From positions 228,362,578-228,426,577 of the forward strand of contig CP136062.1 in the NCBI GenBank assembly GCA_032622095.1: a stretch of DNA of 64,000 nucleotides. The letters are read 5' to 3'. Below the pieces are notes generated by a model. That model saw only the letters and a program-made list of their open reading frames with translations. It searched no databases and was not told the DNA's origin. Made by a program: the position numbers and the translations under genes. The stretch comes from Siphonodentalium dalli. Lineage: Eukaryota; Mollusca; Scaphopoda; Gadilida; Siphonodentaliidae. Shown piece after piece: positions 21,427 through 33,360 of this stretch (positions are counted from its first letter, which is position 1; each line of letters starts with the position of its first letter).

Positions 21427-22922
21427 GCTAACTCAATGTATAACACCCGGGGATAACCAAGCTATCCCACTATCGTTAACTCAATGTATAACACCCGGGG
21501 ATAACCAAGCTATCCCACTATCGTTAACTCAATGTATAACACCCGGGGATAACCAAGCTATCCCACTATCGCTAACTCAATGTATAACACCCGGGGATAA
21601 CCAAGCTATCCCACTATCGCTAACTCAATGTATAACACCCGGGGATAACCAAGCTATCCCACTATCGCTAACTCAATGTATAACACCCGGGGATAACCAA
21701 GCTATCCCACTATCGCTAACTCAATGTATAACACCCGGGGATAACCAAGCTATCCCACTATCGCTAACTCAATGTATAACACCCGGGGATAACCAAGCTA
21801 TCCCACTATCGCTAACTCAATGTATAACACCCGGGGATAACCAAGCTATCCCACTATCGCTAACTCAATGTATAACACCCGGGGATAACCAAGCTATCCC
21901 ACTATCGCTAACTCAATGTATAACACCCGGGGATAACCAAGCTATCCCACTATCGCTAACTCAATGTATAACACCCGGGGATAACCAAGCTATCCCACTA
22001 TCGCTAACTCAATGTATAACACCCGGGGATAACCAAGCTATCCCACTATCGCTAACTCAATGTATAACACCCGGGGATAACCAAGCTATCCCACTATCGC
22101 TAACTCAATGTATAACACCCGGGGATAACCAAGCTATCCCACTATCGTTAACTCAATGTATAACACCCGGGGATAACCAAGCTATCCCACTATCGCTAAC
22201 TCAATGTATAACACCCGGGGATAACCAAGCTATCCCACTATCGCTAACTCAATGTATGACACCCGGGGATAACCAAGCTATCCCACTATCGTTAACTCAA
22301 TGTATAACACCCGGGGATAACCAAGCTATCCCACTATCGCTAACTCAATGTATAACACCCGGGGATAACCAAGCTATCCCACTATCGCTAACTCAATGTA
22401 TGACACCCGGGGATAACCAAGCTATCCCACTATCGCTAACTCAATGTATAACACCCGGGGATAACCAAGCTATCCCACTATCGCTAACTCAATGTATAAC
22501 ACCCGGGGATAACCAAGCTATCCCACTATCGTTAACTCAATGTATAACACCCGGGGATAACCAAGCTATCCCACTATCGCTAACTCAATGTATAACACCC
22601 GGGGATAACCAAGCTATCCCACTATCGCTAACTCAATGTATGACACCCGGGGATAACCAAGCTATCCCACTATCGTTAACTCAATGTATAACACCCGGGG
22701 ATAACCAAGCTATCCCACTATCGCTAACTCAATGTATAACACCCGGGGATAACCAAGCTATCCCACTATCGCTAACTCAATGTATAACACCCGGGGATAA
22801 CCAAGCTATCCCACTATCGTTAACTCAATGTATAACACCCGCGGGGGATAACCAAGCTATCCCACTATCGCTAACTCAATGTATAACACCCGGGGATAAC
22901 CAAGCTATCCCACTATCGTTAA
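21427..22922 (+). repeat. 48-bp minisatellite, about 31 copies
   Basis: Unit holds AATGTATAACACCCGGGGAT, AACCAAGCTATCCCACTATC and G(C/T)TAACTC. Copies are nearly identical, varying at GCTAAC/GTTAAC and ATAACA/ATGACA. One copy near 22839 carries an extra 3 bp (CCCGCGGGGG). The unit is 3n and stop-free in one frame, giving ITPGDNQAIPLSLTQC repeats. The 268-codon frame (22256-23062) begins only because ATAACA mutated to ATGACA in one copy. I see no codon-bias evidence for translation. Confidence 0.97.
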
Positions 22923-23424
22923 GCTCCAGCTGTCCATATAACGCGTCCATTAAGTCGGAGTATAACACTGTTATGGACGCTGTTGGACACTGTCGGGACT
23001 CACTTATTGACATATCTGCTTCCTTCTTATTTGTAATGTGTTCCCTAATAAGAGCAAAATAATTGTGCTCAGATTAATTCAGAAATTTAGAGCACAAACG
23101 CGTGTGACGTAGCTTAAATGCAGAAAAAAAATCGTTTCTGGTCAATGCGTGTGTGCATCAGATAACGATTATATAGTTGTCCAGCATCCTAACGGTGCAG
23201 AAAATGACTGCATGCGCATTTTAATGGGGTTAAAAGTGGCATATATATGTATACATTAAATCATTTTATTTCACTTTTGTTGCTATTTTATTGTATTTCA
23301 TTTAATTGATTTTCTTTCACACCGATAAAAGTTCCACACTAATAAGGCACAACTCACTCGTACCAAAGAGTGTCTGACAATACGCAGTTTATTAATTTTA
23401 TTATTTATTAATTATTATCACATT
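22923..23424. other. No gene recognised
   Basis: 22924-22975 (GCTGTCCATATAACGC, then GGAGTATAACAC) resembles 24756-24803 (CAGTCGTCCATATAACGC, then AAAGTATAACGC), so the array flank is itself a small dispersed repeat. The rest is AT-rich with no features. Confidence 0.45.
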
Positions 23425-23860
23425 TGTGACCCGCCATATCAAATCCAGTTGTAAGTCGGGATTTTTTTTACCCTGTGCCAATGCATTCTCTTATATATGC
23501 GAGTCGACCATAGGTCGCCTCGCATATATAAGAGAATACATTGGCCTAACAATTTTTTATCATTTTTTTTCAATAAATGTTTCTTACAATTTTTAGGACA
23601 TAAAATAAAAACATCCATTACCCTGCAGGGAGCCCCACACATATATAGAATCATATAGAAGAGCGTCGTCTGCTCATGTTTGTCTGGGGCTCTGTATGGG
23701 TGAAATTATAAAATTGTTAAAGAATACAAGAACAAATTATTAAAATTGTAAAAAATTGTTAGGCCAATGACCTATGGTCGACTCGCATATATAAGAGAAT
23801 GCATTGGCACAGGGTAATACAAATCCCGACCTACGACTGGATTTGATATGGCGGGTCACA
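23425..23860 (+). mobile_element. Two-hairpin MITE, family P2
   Basis: Ends TGTGACCCGCCATATC / GATATGGCGGGTCACA. The first hairpin (about 23477-23544) is intact apart from one substitution. The second has lost most of one arm: GGCCAATG joins directly to ACCTATGGTCGACTCGC near 23762. The flanks are not TA, so the target rule is not perfect in this copy. Confidence 0.82.
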
Positions 23861-24288
23861 TTTCACTGTTGTATTTATATATACATGTATGTATATACTT
23901 GTACAAATATATCTCCTTTAAGGAGGCAATATATAATCTCTATTGTAATGGAGATTTGTCTAGTGCTATCCAAATGTAGTAATTAGCAAGTCGCATTATA
24001 ATGATAAAGTCTTTGTTCCAATAGTTATACATCGTTTAATTTATATCACTTCGCTAAAGAGGCACTGTACACTAAGTCCGGCCGGTTATGGAACCATCTC
24101 ATTTTATACTCAACAGAAGATATGCAACAAATGAATGAATTTGAGCCACGGATTGGTGCAACATACTCTCATTTGCTCTCTGAACGATGCAAACAACATG
24201 GTAATTATAATGAAAATGATCTTATGACTCCAAAGTTTCATCAGCACCCAACTGACAATACAACATAACCAAGCTAGCACATATATCC
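23861..24288. other. No gene recognised
   Basis: AT-rich. Nothing supported. Confidence 0.4.
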
Positions 24289-24292
24289 TTAA

Positions 24293-24745
24293 AGATGAAT
24301 TATCCGAATTAACGCTCCCAAAGTACTATTTCTTTGGCTACGGGGGTGAACAATATTTGATTCGAGTCGGGAAACCAACCAATCAAAGCTCAGAGTGATC
24401 AGATTTCGATTTTTGAAATTTGTTATTTCTCGAAATGTGTAATTAGTTGTGACCCAGAAACGAGTCGTCAAACCGATTGTCTCGGACAAAATTGCGGATG
24501 GATAACTATCAAATCAAGTGGTAATACGGCCAAATGTCGTGATAGGCAAGTGATAATACGGCCATATTTCGTTGAACAACATGTTGATAAATAACTCGTT
24601 TTGGGAAATTTGATACTATCGTTGACAGCGGTTAGCATTATTTTGTTGTAATTAATCGATTCTGATAACAAAAGCGTATCTTGAAGAAATGTTGTTGTTG
24701 TAACTTGATGATATGGGGACCGTCTGATCGGATTGAGTATATACC
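24293..24745 (+). mobile_element. Family R TTAA element
   Basis: Left TTAA at 24289-24292, followed by AGATGAATTATCCGAATTAA. The right end CTGATCGGATTGAGTA has lost its TTAA. Opposite orientation to the copy at 12683. The interior landmarks TTTGGCTACGGGGGTGAAC, TTGATTCGAGTCGGG and TTAATCGATTCTGATAAC are shared with 37659-38058. Confidence 0.75.
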
Positions 24746-25051
24746 TGCAGTAAGCTGCAGTCGTCCATATAACGCTTCCTTTGACTCAAAGTATAACGCC
24801 CGGCTACCGTTAATATCCAGCGTTCAGACTGTATTCGCGATGACATCATTGATGACGGGTTGTATACGTGACTATTTGGTGCAACAAGCTGGTTGTCCTG
24901 GGTATACCGCTTTGTGCGACGGCTCAAACGACCGACAGTGCGTTCTTTAAGTAAAACAAAAACAGTTCTGCAGTGTTCTTTAGCATGCATAAGTAACATA
25001 GCATGTTACCCTTCCAACAATTCAATACCAATTTTGGTCCATTTGAGAAGT
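24746..25051. other. No gene recognised
   Basis: Short overlapping frames on both strands (89 and 115 codons) have no recognisable domain and shadow each other. Confidence 0.35.
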
Positions 25052-25063
25052 TCAAACCGAGTA

Positions 25064-25335
25064 TGGGGCCTCTGTGGTTCAGTCGGTTAGGAGTACAACT
25101 CCAAGCTGCCTCGACCGCCATCTTGGACTTGTAACTCGAAATCGTCATCTGTTGGAGTAGCCAATTACTCGCAGATGGCCGGTGGTTTGCCTCACATGGT
25201 CGACAAGTTTATCAGCCATTGAAATCACTGTCAGATTAGCCGTAAGTGTGTGGAGTTCCTCCACCACTAAAACTGGCAATGTCGTGACATTGTCTCAGTT
25301 ACTGAAAGCGACATTAAACCCATTCAACCAACCAG

Positions 25336-25363
<28 letters not shown>
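25064..25363 (+). mobile_element. tRNA-derived SINE with 12-bp target duplication
   Basis: Begins GGGGCCTCTGTGGTTCAGTC with an A-box-like TGGTTCAGTCGG and a degenerate B box near 25132 (TAACTCGAAATC). It ends GCGACATTAAACCCATTCAA followed by a (CAAT)n tail of seven units. Flanking direct repeats TCAAACCGAGTA at 25052-25063 and 25364-25375 are identical, proving retroposition and suggesting a fairly recent event. The tRNA-like head plus CGACATTAAAC tail resembles SINEs known from molluscs (V-SINE type); the exact family is from memory and unverified. Transcription would be by RNA polymerase III and mobility via a LINE. Confidence 0.85.
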
Positions 25364-25368
<5 letters not shown>

Positions 25369-25375
25369 CCGAGTA

Positions 25376-26800
25376 CACCATCCTAATGTTCAATAAATGG
25401 CAAATATAAATTCAATGAGAATATCCGGAGATTGTTTTCAAATGTCCTATATTCCCACATTTTTATAATAGAGATCCACGCAGCAGTATAATATTGATAG
25501 TTATTATTATCGGCTCCAGATCCGACGATGAGTTTGCTCACTTGGCACACATTTTCAGATTTGACATTTGTTCTCGATGGACTAATCGTGGCATCAATGG
25601 GTGATTCCTGATGCTTTTAGACACCTTTCGCAAAATCACGAATAGCTAATTGTAGTCGTAAATTTTTCGGACGATCCAAAAAACTTTTCGAAGAATTGTC
25701 GACTCCCAGTCCGGTTGTGAGACAATCGTGCTTGCCACTCGCAGTACTTGTGTTCTTATCAGGTCATAACTTAGTGCTTTGCGTTTGGCAATATGTGCTA
25801 ATATACACCAATGGGCAGAATCTTCAACCCAGGGAAGCAGACGGTCTCCAGTTCGTAGGGGCAGCACGATATACACTATACATAGTCACCCCTGTTAACT
25901 ATATCGAGATACGAAATACGGGACACAGACAGCAGATTAGCGCACACGAAGTAGAGAACTAATACGGCATGATGTAGGGGGGGGGGGGGGTCGGATGCAT
26001 GATGGCGAAGAAAAGATCCGAAGTATACAACGCAGTAAAGACAGCTACCCGACCAATTTACGGATCAGCGAGATTAGGTGTCCCCGAGAAGATGTCCATT
26101 GGAGAGCGAGCTGACCAGAGGAGAAACCAATAGACGACATAGAAGGATGACGCTCGCCGGATTACCCTAGGTATACGCCCCACTTGATGAGCCATGAAAT
26201 ACGCATTGGGCGAGCCACATTGACCCAACGTATAAAGTTACAAGGTTTTTGGTAGTCATCATCAGCCCTCAGCTACCAGCAATCAGTGACCAACGACTCC
26301 CAGGCGCTAAGAAGACATATAGGAACACTCGACGGAATCATGGATGGAAATACAAGGTAAGCAATACAATCTTGTATTTCCAAAAACGCAACCCCGATGT
26401 ATCAACGAAGAAGCGCAGCAGACGACAGGCCGATGAACGCAACTAGACATCAACCACGCAGACGATAGGAAGACACCCTCAACTTATAGAGACACGAGCA
26501 GCCCCCGATACACGTAGGCGACAAGAAGACACGCCCAGCTTATGAGGACACGAGAAGACACCGATTCACGCAGACGACGGGAAGACGAACCTAACTAGAA
26601 GAAACCCTACGGCGACGAAGATATTCTATTGAACTGTTTGTTAATAAATGATCAAATCATTTTAATTGTCTGAACGTGATATGTACCCCGTCTTATCACA
26701 AACATTCACACGTTTAACGACGACGAACGATTTGATTGCCACTAAGTGGTTAAAATTAAGACCACATGGCGATCACAATTTAAGGAAATAATATATAGAA
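25376..26800. other. No gene; G tract and a GC-richer block
   Basis: A 13-base G run starts at about 25977. From about 26000 to 26620 the sequence is visibly richer in G and C (AGACGACGGGAAGAC-like segments recur near 26460, 26515 and 26570) than its surroundings. It ends in an AATAAATGATC-containing AT stretch near 26645. It could be the edge of a decayed retroelement, but I see no RT, protease or primer-binding motifs. Confidence 0.3.
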
Positions 26801-26938
26801 TGTACGCATAGTGTTTCTGAATAACAAATTTAATCCACGAGTAGGATTGGCGATTTACACCACGAGCTTCAGCGAGTGGTGTAAATCGCCAATCCCACGA
26901 GTGGATTAAATTTGTTATTCAGAAACACTATGCGTATA
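26801..26938. repeat. Foldback, nearly perfect 60-bp arms
   Basis: The left arm (from TACGCATAGTGTTTCTGAAT to GATTTACACCAC) is mirrored by GTGGTGTAAATCGCC and onward to ATTCAGAAACACTATGCGTA. The loop is about 13 nt around 26863-26875. Arm identity is very high, with a single extra A at 26843. Confidence 0.92.
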
Positions 26939-26942
26939 TTTT

Positions 26943-27109
26943 GTTTATGCCACGAACTTTACAATGCGATGGATAAACACTTTTCCGTTCAAATAGTATG
27001 GAGAAAGTTTAATCCACTCTGTGAAGTTTATGCCACTATCTTTACAATGCGATGGATAAACACTTTTCCGTTCAATTTGAATGGAGAAAGTTTAATCCAC
27101 TATGCGAAG
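26943..27109 (+). repeat. 83-bp tandem duplication, 2 copies
   Basis: TTTATGCCAC(G/T)A(A/T)CTTTAC, GCGATGGATAAACACTTTTC and AGAAAGTTTAATCCACT occur twice. The unit shares AGTTTAATCCAC with the foldback just upstream, so both probably derive from one source. Confidence 0.85.
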
Positions 27110-27608
27110 TTTAATTAAGAGTAGCCACGTTTAATCAACAGGTGTTGATTAAATGCAAAATTTAAACAGATGGCTTTATTTATATAGTAAGATAGGCGAT
27201 CGTGGTATAAATCAGAATCATCTCCAGTATAGAGGAGCTGAGAAAGGATCGCGAACTTATTACAATATATGATGTATTTGTGAGTTTTGTTGAAAATCTG
27301 AAACCGCAATGGTAACAAGGAATAGGTAACAACGACAGCGAATAGAAAGAACACAAAATATATTGACGTAGTACCCTATTCGTAATAATTATAGATCTGT
27401 CGTATAGTGGTGGGGAATCACGTGGTTTCGAATTGATGAGTATCACGCATTCAAAATGGCCGAGGCGATCAAAAACGCGATCAGAAGCGAGGAAAAAAGG
27501 TAATAAACTAAGATATGACAAATTACATATTATTTTTTGACTGCTACGAGCAGATGCTATACTATTTTCCAAACAAGCTGATACTTCATTTGTGTCTAAA
27601 TTCACATT
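27110..27608. other. No gene recognised
   Basis: A minus-strand 141-codon frame (27180-27605) is the longest non-repeat frame nearby, but I see no domain, signal peptide or splice context. Not called. Confidence 0.3.
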
Positions 27609-27724
27609 TGTTTACTCTAACATTCTGACCAAAGTTGTCAGTCGAAGGATTTTCCAAAATGTATGGACTAGTGTATTCCACGCAACTCCGACTGGCAACT
27701 TTGGTCAGAATGTTAGAGAAAACC
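27609..27724. repeat. Foldback, about 33-bp arms
   Basis: GTTTACTCTAACATTCTGAC continuing to GTTGTCAGTCG pairs with CGACTGGCAACTTTGGTCAG continuing to GTTAGAGAAAAC. The loop is about 50 nt. Confidence 0.85.
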
Positions 27725-27838
27725 ACTAAGTATTTCCGAACAAATAAGGTATCAACTTGTTTCAAAAATAAACCAGCATTATGCTCGTAACAGTTAAACT
27801 GATATGTTTTGTGTCAGTTCCTCGTATATGTGACCCGC

Positions 27839-28232
27839 CATATCAAATCCAGTCGACCATAGGTCGCCTCGCATATATAAGAGAATGCATTGGCCTAACA
27901 ATTTTTTACAATTTTAATAATTTTTTCTTGTATTCTTTAACAATTTTATAATTTCACCCATACAGAGCCCCAGACAAACATGAGCAGACGACACTCTTCT
28001 ATATGCTTCTATATATGTGTGGGGCTCCCTGTAGGGTAATGGATGTTTTTTATTTTATGTCCTAAAAATTGTAAGAAACATTTATTTAAAAAAAATGATA
28101 AAAAATTGTTAGGCCAATGCATTCTCTTATATATGCGAGGTGACCTATGGTCGACTCGCATATATAAGAGAATGCATTGGCACAGGGTAAAAAAATCCCG
28201 ACTTACGACTGGATTTGATATGGCGGGTCACA
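27839..28232 (-). mobile_element. Two-hairpin MITE, family P2, left hairpin half lost
   Basis: TA on both flanks with TGTGACCC / GGGTCACA ends. After AAATCCAGTCG the sequence jumps straight to ACCATAGGTCGCCTCGC. About 50 bp, including one whole arm of the first hairpin, has been deleted between short GTCG repeats. The second hairpin (about 28112-28181) is intact. The interior is reversed relative to 59275. Confidence 0.85.
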
Positions 28233-29366
28233 TATTATGATTTTGTGCGTTTGCACATTTTGAATGCGTGGTACTCACCAACCTCGAAACCACGTGATTC
28301 CCAACCGTGGGTTCATTATGCGAAAGGTGTCTAATGTATAGACCGCGGTCTATTTAGAACCTTCTACATCGTCAAAGATGTAACTCAGCCGCCGGGTAAC
28401 TAACCATGTAATATGTGTATCCGCACCCAAGCACGTATACTTCGGGCTCCGGTAATTGTATGGACATGCTGACATGCAGACATCCATTAATTTTCTAGGT
28501 TGATGGATGTATTCATAACGAGACAATAAACAATAATATGGATATGCCGAAACGAGTCTTGCCAAATAAACCTCATTTTCTCCGCCAATATGGTGGGCTT
28601 TCCAAGAAGAGGGACAACGCCGCGTGCTAGTAAATTACGTCTGTGTGCGTTGCCCATAAGGAGTCTGACTAATTGCCCATCACATGTTGGTTCCCGTTCG
28701 GAGAGATTTATACAACTGCGTAGTATTCTATTCATCCATACCGTATTGACATGTTGACCATTGGTGATCTCGCGCGCTATTAATTACTACATACGAACAA
28801 CAGGATCCGTTTGACGCCAAATTGACGTTGAATCATCAAATGGGATGCGAATCAAGCGACTCAAGAATCTTAAGACATTTTAATCTTCGACAACGTACTG
28901 GATGATAGCTTAGTAACTCCGTGAGAGGCATCACTGAGAGGTATCGAATATTTAGACGATTTTATGCGTGGGTATTTGGCTGTATATGGCTTTACAGCCT
29001 AGACTATATGTCAATGTCGCGCCAACAGACCCATAATCGCGGTGACGCGGAACAGTTACTGGCGTTGGACACTATTGAACTCATATATCTCGATTAGATA
29101 CATCGATTCGATAAATATTTGAGGTTTTGTGCTGACCAAAATTGAATTCGCACCCATTGTCACCAGGATATAACTTTCGGTATTCTTCAACATTTAACCC
29201 ACATGCAGATACCATGGTGATAGATATATATGTGTACCACGCAGTAGCGGTTGGCGGAGAATATTCCAAGGATTTAATATAATTTAAGAGAAGAGCTTTT
29301 ATATTTCCGTGTAATCGTATATTCGGACTATTTCGGATCTTGAGAAGACTCACACCATGTCCTGCA
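28233..29366. other. No gene recognised
   Basis: No repeat or coding signal identified. Minus-strand frames of 71-100 codons overlap one another and have no family resemblance. Confidence 0.35.
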
Positions 29367-29765
29367 ATGAATGGTGAGTACAATGTTTACTAGAATTCAC
29401 TTGACATAATTGACAATTTAATCCAGTGTAATACTATTATAACTGAATAGGAGAATCCGTTGGCGATATATTATTGTCAGAGTGAATTTATGTGACCAAT
29501 ACTACAGCGGTTATTTGGCATAGACTATTTAGAGGATGTTATACAATTTAGGAAGAAGTGGTGCTGCAATTGAGTGGTGAGTATTATGTTTATTAGAAGT
29601 CACGTGACATCTATTCCAGTGTATAATATTATAACTGAATGAAATAATCCATTGCCGATATATTAGTGCCATGCAGAGTGACTTTATGTGTGTTGGCGTA
29701 CATGTAGAAGGCTTTAAGGATGTTACACAATTTAGAAAGAACTGTATGATGGTCAAGTGTTTGAA
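29367..29765 (+). repeat. About 206-bp tandem duplication, diverged
   Basis: TGGTGAGTA...ATGTTTA(C/T)TAGAA and TCCAGTGTA are followed by TATAACTGAAT, then CGATATATTA, GTGA(A/C)TTTATGTG and GGATGTTA(T/C)ACAATTTAG. These occur in order at about 29369-29552 and 29577-29744. Confidence 0.75.
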
Positions 29766-29971
29766 TCTGCAGCACAGTAATACAGAACACCTACTGTAAC
29801 TTCGATACTGTGATAGGTCTACGCGTGACAGCAGCCAAAATGTCACATCGACACAATGTGACAGCGTGGAACTCTTGATGGTCATCTAACGTTACTTGTT
29901 GGTGCAAAATATTTTAATCCAGATAGTACATTCAGGTCAACATGTTATTGATTTATTTTCGCGAAATGCAG

Positions 29972-30138
29972 CCCCATTCAGCGGTTTAAGTGCTATACAT
30001 GTCAAAGTTCTGGAGTAGCATTCCAAATATGGAGTTTTGAATATTCATGAATACCATATATGTAATTCATGAATATAATAAAGCTCCATATATGGAATGC
30101 TACTCCAAAAACTTTGATATGTAACACTGAATGCGCGG
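29972..30138. repeat. Foldback, about 75-bp arms
   Basis: CATGTCAAAGTT...TGGAGTAGCATTCCA..ATATGGAG...GAATATTCATGAAT pairs with ATTCATGAATAT...CTCCATATATGGAATGCTAC and CTTTGATATGT. The outer part extends to the CATTCAG/CTGAATG pair. The centre is TACCATATATGTA. Confidence 0.9.
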
Positions 30139-30227
30139 ATGGATCCAATATCGCTGCGATTCAGTGATCTCGGTTATACGTTCAGTAAAAAATTTCTTGT
30201 CCTTAAATAATACAGACCAATTACGCT

Positions 30228-30715
30228 GACAACGTCATTGACGCTAATGGGGTCGTTGTCGTAACGTTTTATACATAAAAGCACACGGTGTGCGTTTATA
30301 TATGTATACATAAATGCACACCAGTCTCAGTCGGCGCGAGATTGAAATGTTGCCGTAAACAATTGCCGTCTGCTTCAATTCAGACTATATTTTCTTCAGT
30401 AGTTCTGATAACGGCATTCTTTTATCACAATGACGAAACTGCAATAAAATTGATCATCGATCGCATATTGATCTTAGTACCGTATTAAACAGGGACCGAA
30501 AGAACTGCATGGTTGTTTAATCGATGAACGGAAGAAAATGAACTTACAAAAAATATCAACACGTGTGCATTTATGTAGAAAACACTACGACAATGACCCT
30601 GTCACGTGATAATACGCGAGACTGGTGTGCAGTTATGTATACAGAAATGCACACGGTGTGCATCTATGTATAACACATTACGACAACGACCCCATTAGCG
30701 TCATTGACGACGTCG
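30228..30715. mobile_element. TIR element with about 110-bp inverted ends
   Basis: The left arm ACGTCATTGACGCTAATGGG, GTCGTTGTCGTAA, CACACGGTGTGC and ACACCAGTCTC are mirrored at 30610-30712. The CACACGGTGTGC motif is itself palindromic and present in both arms. The interior of about 260 bp has no coding potential. A MITE-like element of unknown superfamily; no confident target duplication. Confidence 0.75.
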
Positions 30716-30944
30716 ACTTTAACAGAACATACTTTGACTAAAGTGTGAGCTATTGTCTACACAAACTACACGGTTGTTCCATTAAATAAAATAATACAGA
30801 CCTACATGTTAGTATATTACAAGCTACAATCTTCAGAGTGTGCACTAAATATAGAACAACACAGTTGTGTGAGCATGTTAACGTTATTGCATTCGTGTGT
30901 TGTCCTATACGGTTATCATTTTACATTCGTGCCTCGACAAAAAC
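30716..30944. other. No gene recognised
   Basis: AT-rich spacer. Confidence 0.35.
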
Positions 30945-31077
30945 AACATGTTCACAGTTTATTATATCGGACAGGATGATAATACAATGTTTTGGAGCTT
31001 CCTCTTTCAAATGGTATATAATATGGCAAATATTTTATATAATGTGATCGGGGGTTTCGAAAATCAGGTGGGTCTTT
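30945..31077 (+). repeat. Family Q end fragment
   Basis: ACATGTTCACAGTTTATTA, TAATACAATGTTTT, GAGCTTCCTCTTTCAAATGG and GATCGGGGGTTTCGAAAATC are followed by GTGGGTC and TTAA. All are shared in order with 40175-40322. Confidence 0.75.
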
Positions 31078-31285
31078 AAGTTAGCCATCAGCAAGGACTA
31101 ATTACATGCACGTGTGATCCGTGTGACCGAATTGCTCGTATTTCTGTTTGTGCTTGCAATAGTTTTATTCCCGGTATGGAGAGTACTGAAAGAACTTCTG
31201 GATCTTCTCTTGGTGGTAACACATGTCCACTGCATAATGTCAATACCATAAACAACATAATTCAACAACTAACTCACGAATCTGT

Positions 31286-32036
31286 CACCACATCGGTCCG
31301 TACACAATCACGACACTGTAACCACATAGGTCCGTACACAATCACGACACTGTCACCACATAGGTCCGTACACCATCATGACACTGTCACCACATAGGTC
31401 CGTACACAATCACGACACTGTCACCATATAGGTCCGTACACCATCATGACACTGTCACCAGATAGGTCCGTACACCATCATGACACTGTCACCACATAGG
31501 TCCGTACACAATCACGACACTGTCACCACATAGGTCCGTACACCATCATGACACTGTCACCACATATGTCCGTACACCATCTTGACACTGTCACCACATC
31601 GGTCCGTACACAATCACGACACTGTCACCACATAGGTCCGTACACGATCATGACACTGTCACCACATAGGTCCGTACACGATCACGACACTGTCACCAAA
31701 TTGGTCCGTACACCATCATGACACTGTCATCACATAGGTCCGTACACCATCATGCCACTGTCACCACATAGGTCCGTACACCATCATGACACTGTCACCA
31801 CATAGGTCCGTACACAATCACGATACTGTCACCACATAGGTCCGTACACCATCATGACACTGTCACCACATCGGTCCGTACACCATCATGACACTGTCAC
31901 CACATAGGTCCGTACACCACCATGACACTGTCACCACATAGGTCCGTACACCATCATGACACTGTCACCACATAGGTCCGTACACAATCACGACACTGTC
32001 ACCACATCGGTCCGTACACCATCATGACACTGTCAC
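31286..32036 (+). repeat. 34-bp minisatellite, about 22 copies
   Basis: Unit CACCACATAGGTCCGTACAC, (C/A)ATCA(T/C)GACACTGT. Two sub-types alternate irregularly (ACCATCATGAC and ACAATCACGAC), and a few copies have CATCGG for CATAGG. The interspersed sub-types suggest expansion by a multi-unit block. Confidence 0.95.
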
Positions 32037-32340
32037 ACAATGTCACTAAATCGATCGGAAGGGTTGAAAACACTGCTGTAATCAAACTATGTCATAAATC
32101 AACACGAAGAACAAAGTAAATACGCTTTAATGTCCTCCATATGAATGCGCACGCACGAGGATAATCAAAGTCACCGGAAGCTAGGATATCTGTTTGATCT
32201 GCATGGCAGTAGTTAGTACCGCCTGACAGAGACCCCCAGAACACATCTTCTGTTATTGCTTTCAGTTTCTTCGCAACAGACCAAGTTTAAACGATCTTAT
32301 TAAAGGGTCACATTCATTTCTAATTTGATCAGGTCATGCA
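32037..32340. other. No gene recognised
   Basis: Nothing supported. Confidence 0.4.
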
Positions 32341-32578
32341 GGCACATCCTGAATTCAACTATTATAGTTACATTCCACTATGATATGTAAATACCGTATG
32401 AATATCGTCGTTTTGTGAATTTGATATAAGGGGTATAACTCAACTTCATATTAACAAAAGAACAGTTAAAAACAGTGTCATACTAAATCGGCACCATGCA
32501 TGTTTGCTTATGGGGCGAAATAAAATATCTCGATCATGCGAAAAGATTAATCATGATGGTATACGATAAGGAAGTCTA
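32341..32578 (+). repeat. Repeat S, uninterrupted copy
   Basis: Homologous to the flanks of the P2 element at 13545-14285. The segment around 32365-32395 keeps the region in which P2 sits in the other copy. Confidence 0.7.
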
Positions 32579-33045
32579 CTAACTTTCAATTGGTCTCAAC
32601 TGTGTTATTAATAAGCACAGATAAAACAATAAAAACAACATGTTCACAGTTTATTACACCGGACAAGTTCATTAGCGCTCGCCGCGTGTATACTGTTCTG
32701 CAAATTGTTGAAAGATGTGGTCCGATGGGCATTTTATTTATAGATAATTGTTTTTTTTCCTGTTTAAAAGTCGAACTGCGCGACCAGGAGACCGAGTCCG
32801 GTAAAAGGTGTAGTTGGGAATTTCAATTTCGTTTATTGTCCTTTACATTATTAAGTCAATAATGTTGATTTTTGGTTTGTGACAAGCTATGTCAATTACC
32901 AATAAAAGAAATTTAAAAGATAATTTGTAAGTCTTATATTTCAACTTTTATAGATATGTTTCGTTCTGCAGCCCACTGGTGGTTGTGGTCGGAGACGGCC
33001 GAGTCGGCCACCGGTTCGTTAATTAGGGGCTGGTTGTTATTGTTA
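32579..33045. other. No gene; short Q-like stretch
   Basis: 32628-32668 (AAAACAACATGTTCACAGTT, then TTATTACACCGGACAAGTT) matches Q copies. The rest is unassigned. Confidence 0.4.
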
Positions 33046-33258
33046 TTTTAACGTAATTCTGAGTTGGTCATTCGCGAAACCAATATATTTTATATTCTAT
33101 AATTACAAGCATGGGTATTTTATATATGATCTTGAGCACGTTACCATTTCTGACTATGGGTTTCTTGTAATGCAATGTTTTGGAGGTATACAATATGACA
33201 TATATTTTATATACTGGATCTGGGGGTTCGAGAATTATGTGGGCCTTTAAGGTGGGCA
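33046..33258 (+). repeat. Q-type end and shared repeat fragment
   Basis: 33050-33165 resembles 4010-4130. 33170-33258 carries TGCAATGTTTTGGAG, GATCTGGGGGTTCGAGAATT and GTGGGCCT followed by TTAA, the right end of family Q. Confidence 0.65.
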
Positions 33259-33360
33259 TCTCCGAGGGGTATATTAATGTAGGTTGTAGTATATTGGGCG
33301 TATTTCATGCGTAGTTGACAATTGACGTAGACCACGATAGACGAGAGTATGTTTTCATAT

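Noticed and set aside
22256-23062. 268-codon open frame
   Set aside because: Produced by the 48-bp (3n) stop-free minisatellite. The start codon exists only through a point change in one unit, and the non-repeat tail has no domain.
26020-26700. Possible LTR retrotransposon end (GC-rich block then AATAAATGATC)
   Set aside because: No paired LTR, primer-binding site, polypurine tract or RT motif could be found.
27180-27605. 141-codon minus-strand frame
   Set aside because: No domain, no splice or promoter context, and overlapped by another frame on the same strand. Possible exon but unsupported.
31286-32036. CRISPR-like array (34-bp units)
   Set aside because: Units are contiguous with no unique spacers, and no cas genes occur. 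The sequence context is eukaryotic.
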